Shown here one piece after another: positions 62,613 through 64,000 of a stretch of DNA of 64,000 bases. The DNA is taken from contig JAKEKT010000002.1 of assembly GCA_021495925.1 (NCBI GenBank), forward strand, positions 434,001-498,000. The letters run 5' to 3'. The notes under the pieces are model-generated. The model was not told the DNA's origin. It worked only from the letters and a program-made list of their open reading frames with translations, and searched no databases. Position numbers and translations under genes: made by a program. The first letter of the stretch is position 1; every line of letters begins with the position of its first letter. Origin of the DNA: Diplodia intermedia (taxonomy: Eukaryota; Ascomycota; Dothideomycetes; Botryosphaeriales; Botryosphaeriaceae).

Positions 62613-63916
62613 TCACATATACGCCTTCGTCTCCCTCTCGCACCACTCCCAAAACTTCTCCGCGATCCCAAGCCCTCCTTCCTCGCTCGTCGGCTTGATG
62701 GCCGCCTCGAGTTCTGCCCGGGGTTGCTGGATCTGGCCCCACGGCACGACGAGGCAGCCGCTGTTGTCGACGCCGACATCGGGCGACCAGCCGGCGTAGA
62801 GCTCGGTATAGGCGCCTTTGATGGGCGGGTAGAGCATGCCGCGCTGTTCTTCTTGTTAGGACTTGACAGAAGATGGGTAGGGGAGAAGGTGTACTCACAG
62901 CAACCAGACGCTCGGCAGGTCCGGTATGCCTGTACAACTCCGTGTACAAATTTCCGGGGTTCCAAGACTGTGATTTGTTCCGTCAGCGGCCTTCGTTCCT
63001 GCCTTCTACCGCACCAGTTTAATCGAGGATCTCTTTCTGTGAAACTTTTCAACCAGAACCAAGACAGACACCTTCAGGACGAAAAAGGAAAAGAAGGGGA
63101 AAAAAGAAAAAAGAAAGAAAAAACTTACAGCGCTAACAATGCCGTCACCCTTAGTGTACCTCCTGGCAAACTCGGTCCCAAGGAACACATTGCCCGTCTT
63201 GCTCTGGCCGTAGTTCTGCTGCGGCGTCCCGAGCACCTTGGGCGCACCCGTCTGCTCGTCGAGGTCGACGCCGTGCAGCGGGGCGAGGAGGTCGATGGCG
63301 ATCGAGGCGGCCCACGTGACGCGGACGGAGCCGGGAGGGGAAGTCGATGCGGTTTGGCGGAGCAAGGGAAGGAGCAGCTGGGTGAAGAGGTAGGGGCCGA
63401 GACAGTTGGTGCCGAGTTGGAGGTCGTGGCCCTGTTGTTGTTAGCGAGAGAAGGACGAGAAGTCAACGGCACATACCTCGTCGGTCTTGCTGCCCTTGGG
63501 CGGGAACATGACGCCGGCGTTGTTGGTCAGCACGTCCAGCCGCTGCTCCTTGGCCAGGAACTCGTCGGCGCTCTTCTTGATGCTGGCCAGGTGGGCGAGG
63601 TCCAGCTGCAGGAACTCGACCCGGCCGCCGCCGCCAGCCTCCTTGACGGTGCTGATGGCGGCGCTGGCCTTGTCGGCGCTGCGGCCGGCGACGTAGACGG
63701 TCGCGTTCTTGGCGTACAGGATCTTGACCAGCTCTAGGCCGACGCCAGAGTAGCCACCCGTCACGATGTGGACCTGTTTCTTGGTTACCAGCTGGACAGG
63801 AGCAGAAGTGAAGAGAGCTGTACCTTGCCCTGCTGGTCGGGCAGCTCCTTCTCGGTGAACGGAGGGTTGGCGATCCAGGCCGACTGCGCGGCGATGTTCT
63901 TGAACCTCTGGAACAT
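62613..63916 (-). CDS. Short-chain dehydrogenase/reductase, retinol-dehydrogenase-like
   Basis: Classical SDR oxidoreductase using NAD(P)H; substrate unknown. Exons 63916-63824, 63773-63477, 63431-63129, 62967-62899 and 62843-62613 give 330 residues. The Rossmann motif TGGYSGVG (TGxxxGxG) is at 36-43, NNAG follows in LDVLTNNAGVMF, and the active-site YGQSK (YxxxK) is at 204-208. WAAS near 171-174 stands where SSAA-type sequence supplies the catalytic Ser. The opening MFQRFKNIAAQSAWIANPPF and the segment PPFTEKELPDQQGKVHIVTG are typical of a fungal SDR group related to light-induced and retinol-dehydrogenase-like proteins. The C-terminal part (LVVPWGQIQQPRAE, ...KFWEWCERETKAYM) also matches that group as I know it. 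All introns lie between codons (phase 0). The promoter continues past the window edge. Confidence 0.9.
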
Positions 63917-64000
63917 GTTTCCGTCTGGGGGGTCAATTGGCTGTTGTTGTGTCGAGTCTTGTGGCTGGAAAGCGCACGGTTGGGGGAGGGGACGGGATGC

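Overview
The window reads as nuclear DNA of a filamentous ascomycete (Pezizomycotina; a Dothideomycete is my guess, not proven). The genes are protein-coding with short GT-AG introns of roughly 45-100 bp (a few up to about 330 bp). Branch sites such as CTAAC or CTGAC are visible, coding DNA is GC-rich, and families restricted to or typical of these fungi are present. There is no operon structure, rRNA, CRISPR array or intact transposon, and I recognised no tRNA. I rebuilt each spliced gene by hand from splice signals and frame continuity; nearly all models close in frame over every junction.

Left third (1-25,000): cyclophilin H (minus) stands head to head with a membrane-anchored RING-H2 protein (plus). 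COQ6 (plus) follows, then histidyl-tRNA synthetase (minus) and VPS33 (plus) sharing a 208-bp divergent promoter. Next are a choline/ethanolamine phosphotransferase (minus), a 104-residue membrane protein (minus), a CaM-kinase-like kinase (plus), the double-bromodomain RSC4 subunit (plus), a ComA/HSA32-like protein with a mitochondrial-type leader (plus) and a C2H2 zinc-finger protein (plus).

Middle (25,000-46,000): a gene-poor stretch holds two related hairpin elements whose stems differ in a compensated way. It is followed on the minus strand by SSB-type Hsp70, TAF2, SAS4 and the PX protein YPT35, then a GPI-anchored Cys-rich surface protein (plus) and a 702-residue protein of unknown function (minus). 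A 416-codon uninterrupted frame at 41,130-42,380 is probably fortuitous but is flagged.

Right third (46,000-64,000): an SKT5/CHS4-type Sel1-repeat protein ending in a CAAX box (minus) is divergent from a class IV chitin synthase (plus), the enzyme class such proteins activate. A WD40 protein follows, then a gene desert of over 3 kb ending in a broken membrane-protein pseudogene, and finally a short-chain dehydrogenase (minus) at the right edge.

Functionally the genes are mostly housekeeping: chromatin and transcription (RSC4, TAF2, SAS4), membrane traffic (VPS33, YPT35), lipid and quinone synthesis, translation (HTS1, SSB) and cell wall. The least explained items are the hairpin pair, the HSA32-like protein, the small membrane protein and the 702-residue protein.
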